In this document: piece after piece, positions 24,221 through 37,150 of the stretch
How the letters are laid out: each line of letters opens with the position of its first letter
Position numbering within the stretch: the stretch's first letter is position 1
Assembly: GCA_023213395.1 (NCBI GenBank)
Contig: CM041465.1
Span: forward strand, 62,001-126,000
DNA: 64,000 nucleotides
Source of the DNA: Cycas panzhihuaensis
Taxonomy: Eukaryota; Cycadophyta
Direction: 5' to 3'
Position numbers and translations under genes: made by a program
The notes under the pieces: model-generated
Databases searched by the model: none
The model's input: the letters and a program-made list of their open reading frames with translations, nothing else
What the model was told of the DNA's origin: nothing

Positions 24221-24477
24221 CCATTTGTTCCCATGTGGTCCCGCATGCCCTTTGCATCTATTGTGGTGGGGGCACCGCCTGCCTCTTTCTCCCGCTTGGC
24301 TTCTGTGTGGCTCATAGGCTCTATGTTGTCTCCACCGCCAGATCCACGCTGCCCGCCACGACACTCGCCGCACCCCCTTGCCCACCGATCCGACCTTGAC
24401 TGATATATCTATATACACATGCGCTTCGACAGCCAAGGCTGCCAAGATTCACATCAACGTGATCGTGCTCCGAGCCA
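24221..24477 (+). other. Retrotransposon 3' untranslated region
   Basis: About 250 bp between the extra RNase H and the 3' LTR. No clear polypurine tract precedes the LTR, so the LTR start is set by alignment to the 5' LTR only. Confidence 0.45.
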
Positions 24478-26680
24478 TGAGGCTCACCGCCATAAGTGTT
24501 TCCTGGCCCGGAATGGATACGAATCACCGACTGTAAGTGCGTATGTCTCTAAGCATTATCATCACTTTTATGCATCGATGTCTCGCACATATTCATGCAT
24601 GTGTATGACTTTGTGGGCGGCCTTGTAGTCAGTCCACACCTATGTTTAGCCTATGATTTACTATATAGGGCACACTTCCTTAGCGAGTGTGGCACCCAGG
24701 TGACATATTACTTCCCCGTGATTCGCCTCCTCTCTCCTCGATCCACTGGCTTTGCGCCCACCTCCACCTGCAGGATGCCTCATCGCCGCTGGTTAGCTTG
24801 CCACCTCATTTGGGGGCCTATTTCGCCCCGTAAATTCGCCCGCTTGGCTTGTTTGCTCCCTTGGGTGTTTTAGTTGTCCTTAGCCTTTTCGGCCGCTTGC
24901 CTCACTGACCGTACATGGGCCCCATTTGTGTCTCCGGTGCATACCATCAATCTTCATGCAGTACTGGCCAGGATCTCACAGCATCGCTGGACTTGCAGAT
25001 CACTGAATATTCACAGATCGCTAAAATTTCATGTGACGACTGCCTCGCTGTTTTAAAAATACGCCGACTGGCAATTTCAAGATTTATCATTAACCCGCCA
25101 CGTGGTTCGCGCTTTTCTCCTCCTTCCACCGTGTTCTATTCAAGCTGATTTTAGGGTTTTGCTTTAGTACTTAAGCATCTTTTGGGACTGCTTTTGATCT
25201 TTACTCACTTTGGAAGTTACTCTCAAGAGGAATTCTCTCTCGCCTCGCTTCTCTCCGCTTGTCAGAATCTGACTCAAGACTCTTCATACAAATACCAAGC
25301 CTCCTTCTACTTGAGACTGATGATTCTCTCAACCCCCAAGCGCTTTGAGAGGGCTCTTTGAAGTGGTTTCTAACTGGCCTCATCCAGCAACCCATGAGCC
25401 TCTGCTTGTGTGTGTTCTCCATCATACTGTGAATAGCAGGCCTCAAACCTCGCCTCGCTTCCGTGATCCGGCTTGTTCCACCTCCTTCATTGTCCTTGGC
25501 CGAGGCAAGCTTGCCTCTTCCTTCTGTGTACTCTTTACTTTGTATTTGTTTTTGGTGATATTCTTGCTTCAAATTTCATTTGTTCTCATTTGTTACTTGA
25601 GAGGTGGTTTTCCTTCTCTTGGGATCACGGACCGTATTATTTCTCCTCCGCTTTCGCTCAAGGCTTTGTCAGCCCAAGGCAGGCCAATGGCGCGTGAGGG
25701 GTTGCATAGGCTTTGGGAGAGGAGCCGGTGCGGATTCCGTGCGATCACCTCGCCACGCCTCCCTCAAGCCGGCTCAAAGCTCCTCCAAAGCTTCCTCTCG
25801 CCTGGGTGCTACTCTTTTGGCCATCTAAACAAGGGTTCAAGGCTCCTTGGTTGTCTAAACCAAATCATTGCCTACAGTTGCAAATACTGATTTGGGGACC
25901 TCTTTATCTCAGTGTTTGGGGAATCATCTTATAGCCCCAAACTACCATTCGTGGTTCTTGCTCCACCTTTGCTCCCTAGCATGCTACCCTTGGCTTGCTT
26001 CCTCGTAGCATCCCGGTTGCTCTCGTGGGTGTCTTTGGGTCTTTCTTGCCCTTCTTGCGTACCTGCTTTTCCAAATTTCTTCGAAGTCTTGACTTTCTCC
26101 TCACGCCTGTGGGTCCCTTGGGAGAGGTTTGGGTACCATTTTATTTGCTGCCAGAGGCCACCCCGCGAGGCTTACCTTGTTGTTGCTCTTTCATTTAGAC
26201 TGCTTCTTGGTATTTTCGGCTTATTGACTAACACATCGATGCATGTACATTTAGACTCTCGCTTATGTTGTTAGACATATATTGCTAGATCTTTGTGTTG
26301 TATATAGGTGTCTCCCAGCAGAGGGAGACCTTGTTGCTTACAGTATTCGTGGATCGCGCCATGAGAACGCTGTCTTGCTGGGCCCTTTTCCACCGTAAGC
26401 CGCCCTTGCATGTGTCATATTTTATGCTATCTCATTTGCTAGTTAGCTGCTTTCTTCCCTTCCTTCGCCAGATCGCATTTACTTTTCCCCGGGAAGGTAA
26501 GGAAGCCCTTTCCACCCTGCCGCCACATTTCACATCCCAGATACCGCGCTGGAGTGGTTGGGTGTTCTTCCGGCTACGCTTATCTTCACCGCTCTCGCCC
26601 AGTGTGCACGCTTTGTCTCTTCAAGCACCTCGTCCTCCTTTTTCCTCTTTCTTATTCTTTTCCTAGTAATTAGAACATCG
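24478..26680 (+). repeat. 3' LTR
   Basis: Alignable with 13856-15938 throughout; see the 5' LTR for shared landmarks. It ends by alignment near ACATCGAAAGATTA (26669-26682), after which the two copies diverge. No matching target-site duplication was found with the bases before 13856. Confidence 0.85.
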
Positions 26681-27300
26681 AAAGATTACTACGAAAACCC
26701 ACCTGAGCGCTATCCACGCCAGAAACATACATACTCTTCTACAAAGGTTAACCCAACCAATAACACCATACGGTATCATAGCACAACAAGAGGGGTGGCC
26801 AAGACTTCATCAATAACTAACATCATCATTACAGACCAGAGAGAGAACCGCTTCGCCACCAACGCCATCAACATAATCAACAACTAGAAGCAAACAAGAG
26901 AGGCACAACACAACCGGCTCGATTAGATTTGCCCGCGCACATCACGGAGCGCCCACGATGACGCAGAATCTAGAGGCCTGCCTAAATGGAAAGATGATAA
27001 TCTTTCCGCGACGCCCGTGTGATAAGAGATGCCATCCTTAAGGCTCACACATGAAGCGAACATACAAATCAAACAAAGAGAGCATCGAGAGCTTGAGGAG
27101 GTCAACCGCAAATAGAGAAACCCATCCGACAAACATGTGCAAAAAGACTAAGCGCCAACAAAAATCCCAAGGTGGACCAACCATACAAGCGATCAAGAAA
27201 TACAAAGGTCAACCGACCATTATCTCAATTTGAGTAATAACGTTTCAAGAGAGCATAACCTGAGGAGTCCGCCACCCGTATATGGCGTAAACGATTCACT
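26681..27300. other. IGS linker between retrotransposon and 460 bp array
   Basis: No gene. It contains AAAGAGAGCATCGAGAGCTT (27075) and CCATCCGACAAACATGTGCA (27122), which also occur in order in the unit B linker (48303, 48356). This shows the spacer resumes here. The first ~200 bp has no clear counterpart in unit B. Confidence 0.6.
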
Positions 27301-30300
27301 CATCTAGGCAACCGAGACAATGGAAGACTTCAATCCGAGGACACGATGCGCCGCAATAACGCACTCGCGCAACATGGACACAAAGGTCGCTAAAGCCCGA
27401 GGCCAATGTCAAGGACCCGACATGAAGCACAAAAAACCACCATCGCAATTGCCCGAAATCACAACAAGCCCGCTGCGGTAAGGCCAACGCACCGCCGCCA
27501 AATAAATCACCGCTGCCATGAATCATAGTCCTTTGAAGGTGCCACACCATCACCAAAAGAAAACGCACAACACGCTTGACAAAAAGGCCCAAGGCCGACA
27601 CCATAAATACAAAGGTGCCCAAATCACTGAGGTGAACGTGCCACCGAACGGCCTACGATCTCTAAGACAAGGATTCACCACCGCCACGACCGCTCATTAA
27701 TCGCCGAGGTTCACAAAGGGTCCGCCTCGCCATCCCTGTGCAATGCTCGGAAACATGAAGCACAAGGACATGCTTCATGCCGCCAAAGCCAGTATAAGGG
27801 TCTGCTCACGCAGAGGCCAACGCCTCCCCCGTCACCAAAGATAAATCACCGCGCCATAGCCGCCAAAATAATACGGACGCCATCGGTGCCACCTCATGCG
27901 CTACGATGGACCGAACATCGCAACACGCCGACCGACCTAACAAGGGCCCAAGGCCAATGCTCTGAGGGACCCGAAATGCAAAGGAACGCCATGTTTCAGA
28001 CGAATCGAGCCGAGGACACAATAAAGGGTCCGCCCACCGAGGCCTCCGCTCTCCCAGCAGCGAATCACCCCGCCTCAAGGAAGCCGAACATGAAGCACAA
28101 GGAACGCCACGATTCGTTATTGAACCAAAGCAACCACAAAATAAGGGTCTCGCCCGCATGCAGGGACAACGCCCCCCCTCCCGGCCGATCGATAAACCAC
28201 CGCCTGCCATGAGCTCCAAACAATAATACGGACGGTCTTTATCGAAGGTGCCACCCCATGCGCTAAAGATGGACAACACGCAAACTGCCGACCGACCTAA
28301 CAAAGGCCCAAGGCCAATGCCTGAGGGACCCGATCAAGCGCAAAGGAACGCCATGTTTCGCACGTAATTGAGCCGAGGACTCAACAAGGGTCCGCCCACC
28401 GAGCAGGCCTAGGGTTCCTCTCCGCCAAAGACAAAGAAAAATCACCGCCTGAGCCGCCAAATAATCGCTCAACTTCACAGAAGGTCACCGCCCCCTGTGC
28501 CAATGCTCGTAAGAACCGAACATGAAGCACAAGGAACGCCACGATTCGCGCGCTTATCAACCAAAGCAATCACAAAATAAGGGTCCATTCGCAGGGACAA
28601 CGCCCCCTACCGCCAATCGATAAATCACCGCCCGCCATGAGTCCGCCAATAATAACACGGACGATCTTTATCGGTGCCACCATGCGCTACAAAGATGGAC
28701 CGAACACGCGCAACTCGCCGATCGACTCCAACAAAGGCCCAAGGCCAATGCTCTGAGGGACCCGGATCAAGCGCAAAGGAACGAGCCATGTTTCGCACGT
28801 AATCGAGTGAGGACTCACTAATAAGGGTCCGCCCACCGAGCGGCCTAGGGTCTCGCCAAGACAAAGAAAATCACCGCTTCCAAGCCGCTTAATCGCCTAA
28901 CTCAGAAGGGTCTCCCCCGCCTGTGCCAATGCTTCAAGAACCAACATGAAGCACAAGGGAACGCCACGATTCGCGCTTATTGAACCAAAGCAACCACAAA
29001 GTAGGGGTCCGTCTGCAGGACAACGCCCCTACCCCAATCGAGCAATCACCGCCATGAGCTTCCGCCAATAATAATACGGACGCTCTTTATCGAAGATGCC
29101 ACCTCATGCGCTACAAGATGGACCGAACACGCGAACTCGTCCGACCGACCTAACAAAGGCCCAAGGCCAATGCTCTGAGGGACCAATCAAGCGCAGAGGA
29201 ACGAGGCCATGTTTCGCACGGAGTTGAGCCGAAGGACTCACGAAATAAGGGTCCGTCCACCGAGCGGGGCATAGGGTCCCCCCAGCCAACACAAAGAAAA
29301 ATCACCGCCTTCCAGAGCCGCTAAGATAATCGCCTGGAACTCGCAGAAAGGACCCCCGCCGCCCCCTGTGCCAATGCTTAAGAACCGAACATGAAGCACA
29401 AGGAACGCCACTATTCGCGCTGCTTATGGAACCAAAGCAACCACAAAATAAGGGTCTGCTCGCTCTCGCAGTGGACAACGCCCCCTCACCGGGCCAATCG
29501 ACAAATCGTCACCCGCCATGTAGCTCCTGCCAATAATAATACGGACGCTGTTTTCTATCCGGGAAAGCTACCTCATGCGCTACAAAGATGGAACCGAACA
29601 CGCCGCAGAATCTCCGTCGACCGACGGCCTAACAAAGGCCCAAGGCCAACGCCGAGGACCCGGAATTTGCTGCCAGAGGAACGCGCTACCATGTTTCAGC
29701 CAGAACGCACTGAAAGCCAGACTTCACGCACAACAGCGGGGCCTGCTCCACCGGAAGCGGGCTTCAGTGGGTCCCCCGCAAGCACAAAGAAAATCACCGC
29801 CTTCCACGAGCCGCTTTTGCGTATAATCAAGCTTTCGCCGAAACAACTTCGCGTGAAGGCGGGCCTCGCCCGCCACCCCTGTGCCAATGCTCAAGAACCG
29901 AACATGAAGCACAAGGATCGTGGCCATGAGATTCGCAGCGCGAATGGAACTAAAGCAATTCACAAAATAAGGGTCCGTCTGGCTGTGTGGACAACGCCCC
30001 CCACCGGCCAATCGAGCAAATCATCGCCGCCATGAGTTTCAAGCCAACAATAATACGGACGCTGCTTTTACTCCTGAGGTGCCACTCATAAAGTGCTACA
30101 AAGATGGACCGAACACGCTGCAACCTCGGGCCGACCGACCTAACAAAGGCGCTGGGCTGCGGCTAATGCCTTGAGGGACCGGGATCAGCAAAGCGCAGCA
30201 ACGCTACAGCCATGTTTCGCACGTAATTGAGCCAGAGGACTCGAGGAATAAGGTCCGCCCCACCGAAGCAAGGCTCTAAGGCCTCCCCCGCCAAAGACAA

Positions 30301-31580
30301 AAAGAAATCACCGCCTAGGAGCCCTTTGCGATAATCGCCTCATCATCGAATCACAGAAGGTCCGTCCCGGGCCGCCCCTGTGCCAATGCTCGTAAGAACC
30401 GAACATGAAGCGACAAGGAGACGCGCCATGATTCGCGTGATTTTGAACCAAAGCACTCAAAATAAGGGTTCTGGTTCGCTGCAGTAGTGGACAACGCCCT
30501 CTACCGGGCCGATCGAGCAACGTCAATGGGCCGCCACCACGCCGCAATAATACACACGGACGCCTGCTCTATCAAGGTGCTACTCATGCGCGCACATAAG
30601 ATGGACCGAACGCGTTGGCGCGGGGCTCGCCTCTACCCCCGTGCCAAAGCAATGCTCGAAGTAACCGAACATGAAGCACAAGGTTAATACCGCATGCTAC
30701 GATTCCAGGCGCTTTAGTCGAATCCAAAGCAATCAATAAACAGTGGTCCGCCCGCCGTGTGTGGACAACGCCCCCTACCGGCCAATCGATAAATCACCGC
30801 CCGCCATGAGTCGTGCCAACAATAATACGTGACGTTTTTATCTGAAAGTGCCACCTTACAAAGTTACAAAGATGGACCGAACACGCGCAACTCGTCCGAC
30901 CGAGACGCAACAAAGGCCCAAGGCCAATGCGTTCTGAGGGACCCGACCAGTAGGCAGCCAACGCGCCACAGCCAGGTATCACCTGCATCGGAGCCAGAGG
31001 ACTCAAGGAATAAGGGTCCGGCCCACCGAAAGTCTCTGGTTGGCGTCTCCCCCGCCAAAGACAAAAAAATCACCGCCGCTAGAGCCCTTCTTTTATGCAT
31101 AATCAAGCCTGCCATCGAATTTTCGCGTAGTGGCCGTACTGGGCCGCCGCCCCTGTGCCAATGCTCGTAAGAACCGAACATGAAGCTAATAAGGAGATCG
31201 GGCCATCGATCTGGGCAAGATTTCTTGAACCAAAGCAACTCAAAAATAAGGGTCCGCTCGCTGCGTGGATGACCGCCCTCTCCTACCTACCGATCGATAA
31301 ATCACCGCCACCACGGCCAATACATACACATACGACGCTGCCTCTTTCATCGGCGTGCCACCTCATGCGCTACGAAGATGGACCGAACGCGCCAAGAACT
31401 CGCCGACCGACCCAACAAAGGCGTCAAGCGCCAATGCGTCGGAGGACCCGATCAAGGTTGCCAGCGAACGCGCCATGTTTCGCACGTACTACTGAGCCAG
31501 CCGAGGACCTTGGCCGAATAAGGGTCCGCCCACCCGAGCGGGCCTAGGGTTCCCCTCGCCAAAGACAAGAAAAAACACCT
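27301..31580. repeat. ~460 bp tandem array, IGS A/B
   Basis: About nine degenerate copies. Landmarks: GCGCTACAAAGATGGACCGA (28684, 29576), AACAAAGGCCCAAGGCCAAT (28729), CGCCATGTTTCGCACGTAAT (28346), GAACATGAAGCACAAGGAAC (28517) and CCAATAATAATACGGACG. Spacing varies from ~360 to 515 bp because of indels. Each unit appears to be a dimer of two related ~220-240 bp halves. Each carries a TACGG(GA)CG-TCTTT element related to the core motif. Open frames such as 29391-30035 are repeat artefacts. Confidence 0.85.
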
Positions 31581-31589
31581 GGCTCGCCA

Positions 31590-34500
31590 GAGTCAGCAGT
31601 GCCCGCCCCACCCCAAGAGGGACACCACCGAAAGGGAGCCCGCCACACACCCCCAACCGAAAGAGAGAAAAAGACAACAAAACATCCAAAGGGAGAAATG
31701 ACCAAAGAATAATGAGGAAATTAACAATGAAATTAAACAAGAGCGAAACGCATGAGGGGGAGACAAAAATGGAAGTGGTGAAGACAAACAAGACAATTGA
31801 GACTTCCCTCAAAAGGGCTAGCACAGAACAAGACAAACGGGTATCGGGGGAGGAGCGCATCCCAAATATGTGCTGGGGGTGAAAGAGCAGGCGTAACTGG
31901 TTGGGAGGGTGAACGAGAAGGACGCTTTTGGGCACGAGGTGGTAAACAGCCCATCCGGTGTGCACTTAGGAAGAGGGGGATGCGTGAAAAGCATCTGCCC
32001 CACCCCAAGAGGGACACCACCGAAAGGGAGCCCGCCACACACCCCCAACCGAAAGAAAGAAAACAGACAATGAAACATCCAAAGGGGAGAAATGACCAAA
32101 GAACAATGAGAAGGAAAACAACCCAAATAAAAGGAAAACGACGAGGGTAGACAAAAATGGAAGGGGTGAAGACAAACAAGACAATTGGGAACTCCATAAA
32201 AAAGGGTGCCACGCAACAAGACAAATGGGCATCGGGGGAGGAACGCGTCCCAAATATGTGCTGCGGGTGAAAGAGCGATGCCATAACCCGTGTTGGGAGG
32301 GGAAATGATACGGGACATGTCTTTGGGCACGAGGTGGTAAACGGCCCGTCCGGCAGTACTTAAAAAAATGGGGATGCGCGCAAAGCATCTGCCCCACCCC
32401 AAGAGGGACACCACCGAAAGGGAGCCCGCCACACACCCCCAACCGAAAGAAAGAAAACAGATAATGAAACATCCAAAGGGGAGAAATGACCAGCACAATG
32501 AGAAAATTAAACAATTTCAAACAAGAGCGAAACGACGAGGGGAGACAAAATGGAAGTGGCGAAGACAAACAAGACAACTTATACTTCCCCCAAAAAGGGT
32601 GCCACGGAATAAGACAAACGAGCATCGGGGGAGGGAGGCATCCCAAATATGTGCCGGGGTGAAAGAAAAGCGCCGTAACTGGGTTGGGAGGGGAAACGAT
32701 ACGGGACGTGTCTCTGGGCACGAGGTGGTAAACGACCAGCCCAATGCGGACTTAGGAAGTGGGGGATGCGCGCAAAGCATCTGCCCCACCCCAAGAGGGA
32801 CACCATCGAGAGTTCGCCACACACCCCCCCCAGAGAAAGAAAGAAAATAGACAACGAAACATCCAAAGGGAGGAATGACCAAAGAAAATGAGAAAATTAA
32901 ATCCCAAATAAGAGCGAAACGCACGAGGGGAGACAAAATGGAAGTGGTGAAGACAAACAAGACAATTGGGACTTTCACAAAAGGTGCTACTTAACAAGAC
33001 AAACGGGCATCGGGGGTGGAACACGTCCCAAATATATGCTGGGGGTGAAAGAGCGGCGCTAGAACCCGGGTTGGGAGGGCAAATGATACAGGACGTGTCT
33101 TTGGGCACGAGGTGGTAAACGACCCATCCGGTGTGCACTTAGGAAAGAGGGGGATGCGCGCAAAGCATCTGCCCCACCCTAAGAGGGACACCACCGAAAG
33201 GGAGCCCGCCACACACCCCCAACCGAAAGAGAGAAAACAGACAACGAAACATCCAAAGGGGAGAAATGACCAAAGAATAATGAGAAAATTAAAACCCAAA
33301 CAAGAGCAAAACGAGGGGGAGACAAAATGGAAGTGGTGAAGACAAACAAGACAATTGGGACTTCCTCAAAAGGGCTGGGTTAACAAAGACAAACGGCATC
33401 GTGGGAGGAACGCGTCCCAAATATGTCCGGGGTGAAAGAGCGCCGTAACCCGGGTTGGGAGGGGAAACGATACAGGACGTGTCTTTGGTCACGAGGTGGT
33501 AAACGGCCCATCCGGCAGGACTTAGGAAGAGGGGATGCGCGCAAAGCATCTGCCCCACCCCAAGAGGGACACCACCGAGAGGGAGCCCGCCACACACCCC
33601 TAACCGAAAGAAAGAAAACAGACAACGAAACATCCAAAGGGGAGAAATGACCAGCAACAATGAGAAAATTAAACTACCCAAACAAGAGCGAAACGCACGA
33701 GGGGGAGACAAACATGGGAGGGGTGAAGACAAACAAGACAATTGGGACTTCCGTCAAAAAGGGTACCACGAAACAAGACAAATGGGCATCAAGGGAGGTA
33801 CGCATCCCAAATATGTGCTGGGGGTGAAAGAGTAGTGCCAGAACCCAGGTTGGGAGGGGAAATGATACGAGACATGCTTTGGGCACGAGGTGGTAAACAA
33901 CCCTTCCGCTACGCACTTAGGAAGAGGGGGATGCGCGCAAAGCATCTGCCCCACCCCAAGAGGGACACCACCGAAAGGGAGCCCGCCACACAGCCCCAGC
34001 CGAAGGAAAGAAAACAAACGAAACATCAAAAGGGAAGAATTGACCAGCAACAATGGGAAATTAAACAGCCCAAACAAGAGGAAAATGCACGAGGGGAAGA
34101 CAAAAACGGAAGCTGTGAAGACAAACAAGACAATTGGGACTTCCCTCAAAAGGGTTGGCACGGAACAAGACAAACGGGCATCCCAAAAATGTGCTGGGGG
34201 TGAAAGAGCAGCGCCAGAACCTGGGTTGGGAGGGAGAATGGTACGGGACGTGTCTTTGGGCACGAGGTGGTAAACGGCCCGTCCGGTGCGCACTTAGGAA
34301 GAGGGGGATGCGCGCAAAGCATCTGCCCCACCCCAAGAGGGACACCACCGAAAGGGAGGCCGCAACACACCCCCAACGGAAAGAAAGAAAACAGACAACA
34401 AAACATCCAAATGGCAGAATTGACCAGCAACAATGGGAAAAACAAACACCCCAAACAAGAGGGAAGCGCACCAAGGGGAGACAAAAATGGAAGGGGCGAA

Positions 34501-35244
34501 GACAAACAAGACAATTGGGACTTCCGTCAAAAAGGGTGCCACGTAACAAGACAAACAGGCATGAGGGGGGGAAGGCATCCCAAATATGTGCTGGGGGTGA
34601 AAGAGCAGCGCCAGAACCTGGGTTGGGTGGGGGAATGATACGGGACGTGTCCTTGGCCCATGGGTGGTAAACAACCCATCCGGTGCGCACTTAGGAAGAG
34701 GGGGATGCGCGCAAAGCATCTGCCCCATCTCAAGAGGGACACCACCAAAAGGGAGCCCAACACCTACACCCAAGACAAAGAAAGAAAACAGACAACGAAA
34801 CATCCAAAGGGGAGAAACAAGAGGGAAACACACGAGGGGGAGACAAAAACGGAAGGGGTAAAGAGAAACAAGACAATTGGGACTTCTGTCAAAAAGGGTG
34901 CCACCCAACAAGACAAACGGGCATCGGGTGGGGGGGAGCATCCCAAACATGTGCTGGGGGTGAAAGAGTAGCGCCAGAACCCAGGTTGGGAGGGAGAATG
35001 ATACAGGATGTGTCTTTGGGCACGAGGTTATAAATAGCCCGTCCGATGCGCACTTAGAAAGAGGGGAATGCGCGCAAAGCATCTGCCCCACCCCAAGAGG
35101 GACACCACTAAAAGGGAGGACGCCGCACACCCCCAACCGAAAGAAAACAGACAACGAAACATCCAAAGGGGAGAATTGACCAGCAATAATGGGAAAAACA
35201 AATAGCCCAAACAAGAGGGAAACGCACGAGGGGGAGACAAAAGT
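31590..35244. repeat. ~395 bp tandem array, IGS A/B (about 9 copies)
   Basis: Copies restart at GCATCTGCCCCACCCCAAGA near 31993, 32387, 32778, 33165, 33547, 33943, 34319, 34716 and 35078. Each contains CGCCACACACCCCCAACCGA, GAAACATCCAAAGGGGAG, GACAAACAAGACAATTGGGA, AAATATGTGCTGGGGGTGAA and TACGGGACGTGTCTTTGGGC. The copy starting at 34716 has an internal deletion. Long minus-strand open frames, up to 623 codons at 34294-36165, cross the array and reflect repeat composition. Confidence 0.92.
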
Positions 35245-36497
35245 GGAAGGGGTGAAGACAAACAAGACAATTGGGACTTCCGTCAAAAAGGGTGCCATGG
35301 AACAAGACAAACGGGCATCGGGGGGAGGCATCCCAAATATGTGCTGGGGGTGAAAGAGCAGCGCCAAAACCTGGGTTGGGAGGGAGAATTGTACGGGACG
35401 TGTCTTTGGGCCTGAGGGGTGGAAGACAAACAAGACAATTGGGACTTCCGTCAAAAAGGGTGCCACGGAACAAGACAAACGGGCATCGGGGGGGAAGGGG
35501 GCGTCCCAAATATGTGCTGGGGGTGAAAGAGCAGCGCCCAAACCTGGGTTGGGAGGGAGAATTGTACGGGATGTGTCTTTGGGCCCAAGGGGTGAAGACA
35601 AACAAGACAATTGGGACTTCCGTAAAAAAGGGTGCCACGGAACAAGACAAACGGGCATCCGGGAAGGCCCCAAATATGTGCTGGGGGTGAAAGAGCAGCG
35701 CCAAAACTTGGGTTGGGAGGGAGAACAGTACGGGACATGTCTTTGGGCCCAAGGGGTGAAGACAAACAAGACAATTGGGACTTCCGTCAAAAAGGGTGCC
35801 ACGGAACAAGACAAACGGGCATGGGGGGGGAAGGGGGCGTCCCAAATATGTGCTGGGGGTGAAAGAGCAGCGCCCAAACCTGGGTTGGGAGGGAGAAATG
35901 TATGGGACGTGTCTTTGGGCCCGAGGGGTGAAGACAAACAAGACAATTGGGACTTCCGTAAAAAAGGGTGCCACGGAACAAGACAAACGGGCATGGGGGG
36001 GGGAAGGGGGCATCCCAAATATGTGCTGGGGGTGAAAGAGTAGCGCCAAAACCTGGGTTGGGAGAGAGAATTGTACAGGACGCGGTCTTTGGCCCCGAGG
36101 GGGGAAGACAAAAAAGACAATTGGGACTCCCACCAAAGGGTGCCTGTAACAAGACAAACGGGCATCGGGGGGGCCCCAAATATGTGCTAGGGTGAAAGAG
36201 CAATACCAAACCTCGGGTTAGAGGGAGAACAAGACGGACGTGTCTTTGGGCCCGATGGGTGAAGACAAACAAGACAATTGGGACTTCCGTCAAAAAGGGT
36301 GCCATGGAACAAGACTAACAGGCATCGAGGGGGGGGAGGGGGAAGAGGCCATCCCAAATATGTGCTGGGGGTGAAAGAGCAGCGCCCAAACCTGGGTTGG
36401 GAGGGAGAAATGTACGGGACGTGTCTTTGGGCCCGAGGGGTGAAGACAAAGAAGACAATTGGGACTTCCGTCAAAAAGGGTGCCATGGAACAAGACA
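35245..36497. repeat. ~170 bp tandem array, IGS A/B (about 8 copies)
   Basis: Copies restart at GACAAACAAGACAATTGGG near 35257, 35425, 35597, 35759, 35933, 36102, 36263 and 36446 (160-185 bp). The unit equals the GACAAACAAG...GTGTCTTTGGGC half of the 395 bp unit with the ~220 bp GCATCTGCC...GGTGAA module removed. Poly-G runs of 6-9 make the length of each copy uncertain. Confidence 0.92.
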
Positions 36498-36865
36498 AAC
36501 GAGGTGGGGTTTCCGCGAATGAAGTGCAGCGCTTTCCACCAAGTCCACAACGAAGTGGGGTTTCCGCGAACGAAGGCCAGAGCGTTCCACCAAGTCCACA
36601 ACGAAGTGGGGTTTCCGCGAACGAAGGCCAGAGCATTCCACCAAGTCCACAACGAAGTGGGGTTTCTACGAACGAAGGCCGGAGCATTCCACCAAGTCCA
36701 CAACGAAGTGGGCTTTCCACAAATGAAGGCCAGAGCGTTCCACCAAGTCCACAATGAAGTGGGGTTTCCGCGAATGAAGGCCAGAGCGTTCCACCAAGTC
36801 CACAACGAAGTGGGGATTCCACGAACGAAGGCCAGAGCGTTCCATCGTCCAAGTCCATAAAAAAA
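36498..36865. repeat. 51 bp tandem array, plus orientation (fold-back arm), IGS A/B
   Basis: Seven well-kept copies of AACGAAGTGGGGTTTCCGCG + AACGAAGGCCAGAGCGTTCC + ACCAAGTCCAC, exactly 51 bp apart (for example 36549 and 36600). It is the reverse complement of the array at 39705-40975. Because 51 is a multiple of three, several frames stay open and give 17-residue protein-like repeats. These are artefacts. Confidence 0.93.
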
Positions 36866-36872
36866 TGAAGTG

Positions 36873-37150
36873 TGATTTCTTCTGATTTTCATCGTTTATC
36901 GCCATTTTATAGCCGTTTTAACCATTTCCAAACCGATTTTGATCGTTATGTTCATTTTATAGCCGTTTTAACCAATTTTCATCGTCTATGGCCATTTTAC
37001 AGCTGTTTTAGCTATTTCCAAACTGATTTTGATCATTCATGGCCATTTTACAGCTACCTTAACTGTTTCTGAGCTGATTTTGATTGTTTATGGTCATTTG
37101 TGAGCCATTTTTACTGTTTCTGAAACTGTTTTGACCGTTTCTAGCCATAC
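36873..37150. repeat. AT-rich subrepeat block of the IGS
   Basis: Copy of the block at 1122-1415, with only scattered substitutions. Units carry CATTTTATAGCCGTTTTAAC and CCAAACTGATTTTGATCATT. It lies in the loop of the fold-back, next to its plus arm. Confidence 0.8.

Larger units (their letters stand above)
13856..26680 (+). mobile_element. Decayed Ty3/gypsy LTR retrotransposon, Tat-like, inserted in IGS A/B
   Basis: A ~12.8 kb element. Two ~2.1 kb direct repeats (13856-15938 and 24478-26680) flank an internal region with gag, protease, RT, RNase H and integrase signatures on the plus strand, opposite to rRNA transcription. All domains are split by frameshifts and stops. It lies inside the promoter-proximal rDNA array of unit A; removing it brings the spacer to the length of IGS B/C. 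Ends are uncertain by some tens of bases because no clean target duplication is visible. Family motifs (DNG protease, MPFGLKNAKATYQRAM, YPKWVSNIVP) fit the Tat/Ogre branch. Confidence 0.88.

Noticed and set aside
26765-26782. GGTATCATAGC resembling a methionine-tRNA primer-binding site
   Set aside because: It lies beyond the 3' LTR, not after the 5' LTR, and a single 11 bp partial match is expected by chance.
27301-31580. CRISPR-like array of regularly spaced repeats
   Set aside because: Units are 360-515 bp, fully repetitive with no unique spacers, and lie in plant nuclear rDNA.
34294-36165. 623-codon minus-strand open frame across the 395/170 bp arrays
   Set aside because: It follows repeat units whose lengths happen to keep frame; parallel long frames exist in other frames and in other spacers with different breaks. 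The residues are repeat translations with no domain.
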